Source: JAZQHR01 sp045540695 (GTDB lineage Bacteria > Bacillota > Clostridia > UMGS1810). Taken from it: a DNA stretch of 6,726 bases. A program made the position numbers and the translations under genes. The stretch is from the NCBI GenBank assembly GCA_045540695.1, contig JAZQHR010000092.1:1-6726 (forward strand), in the 5' to 3' direction. Of the stretch, positions 5,337-6,726 are shown piece by piece. Every line of letters starts with the position of its first letter. Position 1 is the first letter of the stretch. Below the pieces are notes generated by a model, which saw nothing but the letters and a program-made list of their open reading frames with translations, ran no database searches and had not been told where the DNA came from.

Positions 5337-6626
5337 ATGATCTATCAAAAGGACCTTAAAGTAAAATATGAAACGGATGTATTTGTAGCAGGCGGAGGAG
5401 CTGCTGGCGTTGCGGCAGCGGTAGCGGCGGTTAGATGTGGAAAAAGAGTTTTCCTTGCTGAGGCGTCAGGTGCGTTTGGCGGACTTGGTACTACGGGTAT
5501 GGTGCCTGCATTTGCACCATTTGATGATGGCGAAAATGTTGTTGCTTCGGGTATAGGCTACGAGATACGAAAAAATGTATCAAAGCATATACCGCTTAAT
5601 ACATACTGGACATCTATTGATGCTGAGGAGCTGAAACGCGAATACGACAGGTTAGTTACTAAGTCAGGCGTGGAATTTTCTTTTTTCACTACTGTTTACG
5701 ATGTTGTGTGCGAAAATAATCGAATAGAATCAGTCATTCTTGGTTCAAAAAGCGGACTTTTTTCGGTGAAAGCAAAGGTGTATATTGACTGCACGGGCGA
5801 TGGCGATTTGTGTGCGTATGCCGGCGGTGAGTATGAAATGGGCGATGATACAGGTGCGGTAATGCCACAGACGCTATGCAGCCTGTGGGTGAATATTGAT
5901 CGTGACAAGGTGAGTGGGAAAGACGACAGATTTATTGAGGATGCATATCGTGATGGGGTGTTGTCGATAGAGGATAGACACCTACCTGGATTTTTCCATA
6001 GAGAAAATGGAATAGGCGGTGGAAATATTGGTCATACCTTTGGTATAAACCCTGTAGATGAAGTATCTCTTTCAAAAGCTATGATACACGGTAGAAGGTC
6101 AATGCTTGAATACGAGAAGTATTATAAGACATATTTAACCGGATTTGAAAATATGAAGCTTTGTGCTACTGCACCGATACTTGGAGTTAGGGAGTCGAGA
6201 AGAATAAAATGCGACTATATGCTAAATGTTAATGATTTTATAAATCGCTCGGTATTTGAAGACGAAATAGGAAGGTATTGCTATCCTGTAGACATTCACG
6301 TGATGAATACTGAAAAGGAAGAGTATGAGAGATTCCAAAACGAATATAAAACCTTAAGGTATAAAAAAGGCGAGTCGTATGGAATACCATACAGGTCGCT
6401 GATACCTGTGTCTTTTTCAAATGTGCTTGTTGCAGGAAGGTGTATGGGAACCGACAGACAGATGCAAGCCTCTATTCGCGTAATGCCGGGTTGTTTTATA
6501 ACCGGTCAGGCGGCAGGTGCGGCAGCAGCACTTGCGTGTGATACACAAGATGTAAGAAGGGTTAGTATAGATGAGTTGCACTCTTCACTTGTAAAGCTTG
6601 GTGCATATCTTCCAAATAAAAGATAA
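5337..6626 (+). CDS. FAD-dependent oxidoreductase (FAD_oxidored family)
   Basis: This 429-residue flavoprotein has the nucleotide-binding start VFVAGGGAAGVAAAVAA (15-31, GxGxxG at 19-24) with acidic E42 ending the second strand, GAFGGLGTTGMV (45-56), DCTGDGD (151-157), GVRESRRI (283-290), LVAGRCMG (364-371) and the C-terminal MPGCFITGQAAGAAAALA (383-400). This set is characteristic of the FAD_oxidored family, whose members are often annotated only as FAD-dependent oxidoreductase and include larger forms attached to extra domains; this one is a compact single-domain type. The reaction and substrate cannot be inferred. No signal peptide or membrane segment is evident, so it is probably cytoplasmic. 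ATG 5337 was chosen because AGGTGA lies five bases upstream; a GTG at 5328 lies inside that site. It has its own promoter and terminator, so is probably monocistronic. Confidence 0.9.
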   Translation: MIYQKDLKVKYETDVFVAGGGAAGVAAAVAAVRCGKRVFLAEASGAFGGLGTTGMVPAFAPFDDGENVVASGIGYEIRKNVSKHIPLNTYWTSIDAEELKREYDRLVTKSGVEFSFFTTVYDVVCENNRIESVILGSKSGLFSVKAKVYIDCTGDGDLCAYAGGEYEMGDDTGAVMPQTLCSLWVNIDRDKVSGKDDRFIEDAYRDGVLSIEDRHLPGFFHRENGIGGGNIGHTFGINPVDEVSLSKAMIHGRRSMLEYEKYYKTYLTGFENMKLCATAPILGVRESRRIKCDYMLNVNDFINRSVFEDEIGRYCYPVDIHVMNTEKEEYERFQNEYKTLRYKKGESYGIPYRSLIPVSFSNVLVAGRCMGTDRQMQASIRVMPGCFITGQAAGAAAALACDTQDVRRVSIDELHSSLVKLGAYLPNKR

Positions 6627-6627
6627 C

Positions 6628-6664
6628 AAAAATCCCGTAATACTGACGTATTTCGGGATTTTTT
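6628..6664. terminator. Intrinsic terminator after the FAD oxidoreductase gene, probably bidirectional
   Basis: AAAAATCCCG and AATAC (6628-6643, with one unpaired T at 6638) pair with GTATT and CGGGATTTTT (6648-6663) around the loop TGAC. The T-tract at 6659-6664 serves the plus strand, and the matching A-tract at 6628-6632 would give a T-tract on the minus strand. The 62 bases to the right edge hold nothing firmly assignable. Confidence 0.87.
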
Positions 6665-6726
6665 GATGTAGTATAAATTAAAAATATAGCTTCAAAACCA
6701 ATACTTCCTTATCTGGTAGTGGCCAA

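Noticed and set aside
6678..6725. The 3' end of a convergent minus-strand gene (frame reading WPLPDKEVLVLKLYF then stop).
   Set aside because: Only 15 codons are visible, another minus frame is also open for a similar length, and there is no recognisable motif. The bidirectional terminator beside it makes a convergent gene plausible but not supportable.
1..6726. An undescribed multi-gene system such as defence, secretion, or a mobile element.
   Set aside because: Every substantial gene belongs to a known metabolic, transport or regulatory family, each unit is separated by its own terminator, and no transposase, integrase, repeat array or toxin-antitoxin pattern is present.

Overview
The window is AT-rich, and its genes carry strong GGAGG-type ribosome binding sites, sigma-A-like promoters and intrinsic terminators with long T-tracts. 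That architecture, and the protein families present, point to a low-GC Gram-positive bacterium, most likely an anaerobic member of Clostridia. This assignment is an inference from style, not from a marker gene. I see no mobile element, CRISPR array, rRNA or complete tRNA gene, and no defence or biosynthetic system. It reads as ordinary chromosomal housekeeping and metabolic content.

Layout. (1) 1-626, minus strand: the N-terminal 208 residues of a GpsA-like NAD-dependent glycerol-3-phosphate dehydrogenase family protein, running off the left edge. (2) 627-771: a divergent control region in which the two opposing promoters share one AT-rich -10 tract; inverted repeats nearby could be operator sites. 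(3) 772-1482, plus strand: a DeoR-family sugar-phosphate-sensing repressor, probably controlling itself and the divergent dehydrogenase. (4) 1483-1720: a very strong symmetrical terminator, flanked in inverted orientation by two tRNA T-arm-like fragments, then a promoter. (5) 1721-3277: a probable two-gene operon of a membrane-anchored YdcF/DUF218 protein and a PHP-family histidinol-phosphatase-like enzyme, closed by a terminator. (6) 3278-3497: terminator, promoter and an approximately 80-nt leader. (7) 3498-5236: a phosphate-uptake operon of a PhoU-like DUF47 protein and a PiT-family phosphate permease, closed by a terminator. (8) 5278-6626: a single-gene unit for an FAD-dependent oxidoreductase, with its own promoter and terminator. 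(9) 6665-6726: a tail with nothing that can be assigned firmly.

How the genes fit together. The DeoR regulator and the dehydrogenase form a classic divergent regulator-target pair. The DUF47 protein and PiT permease form a well-known transport module, with the DUF47 protein thought to modulate the permease. The YdcF and HisJ-like proteins are linked by a 15-nt gap, but their shared purpose is not evident. The FAD oxidoreductase stands alone. Each transcription unit is cleanly separated by an intrinsic terminator, so the window looks like four or five independent small units, not one system.
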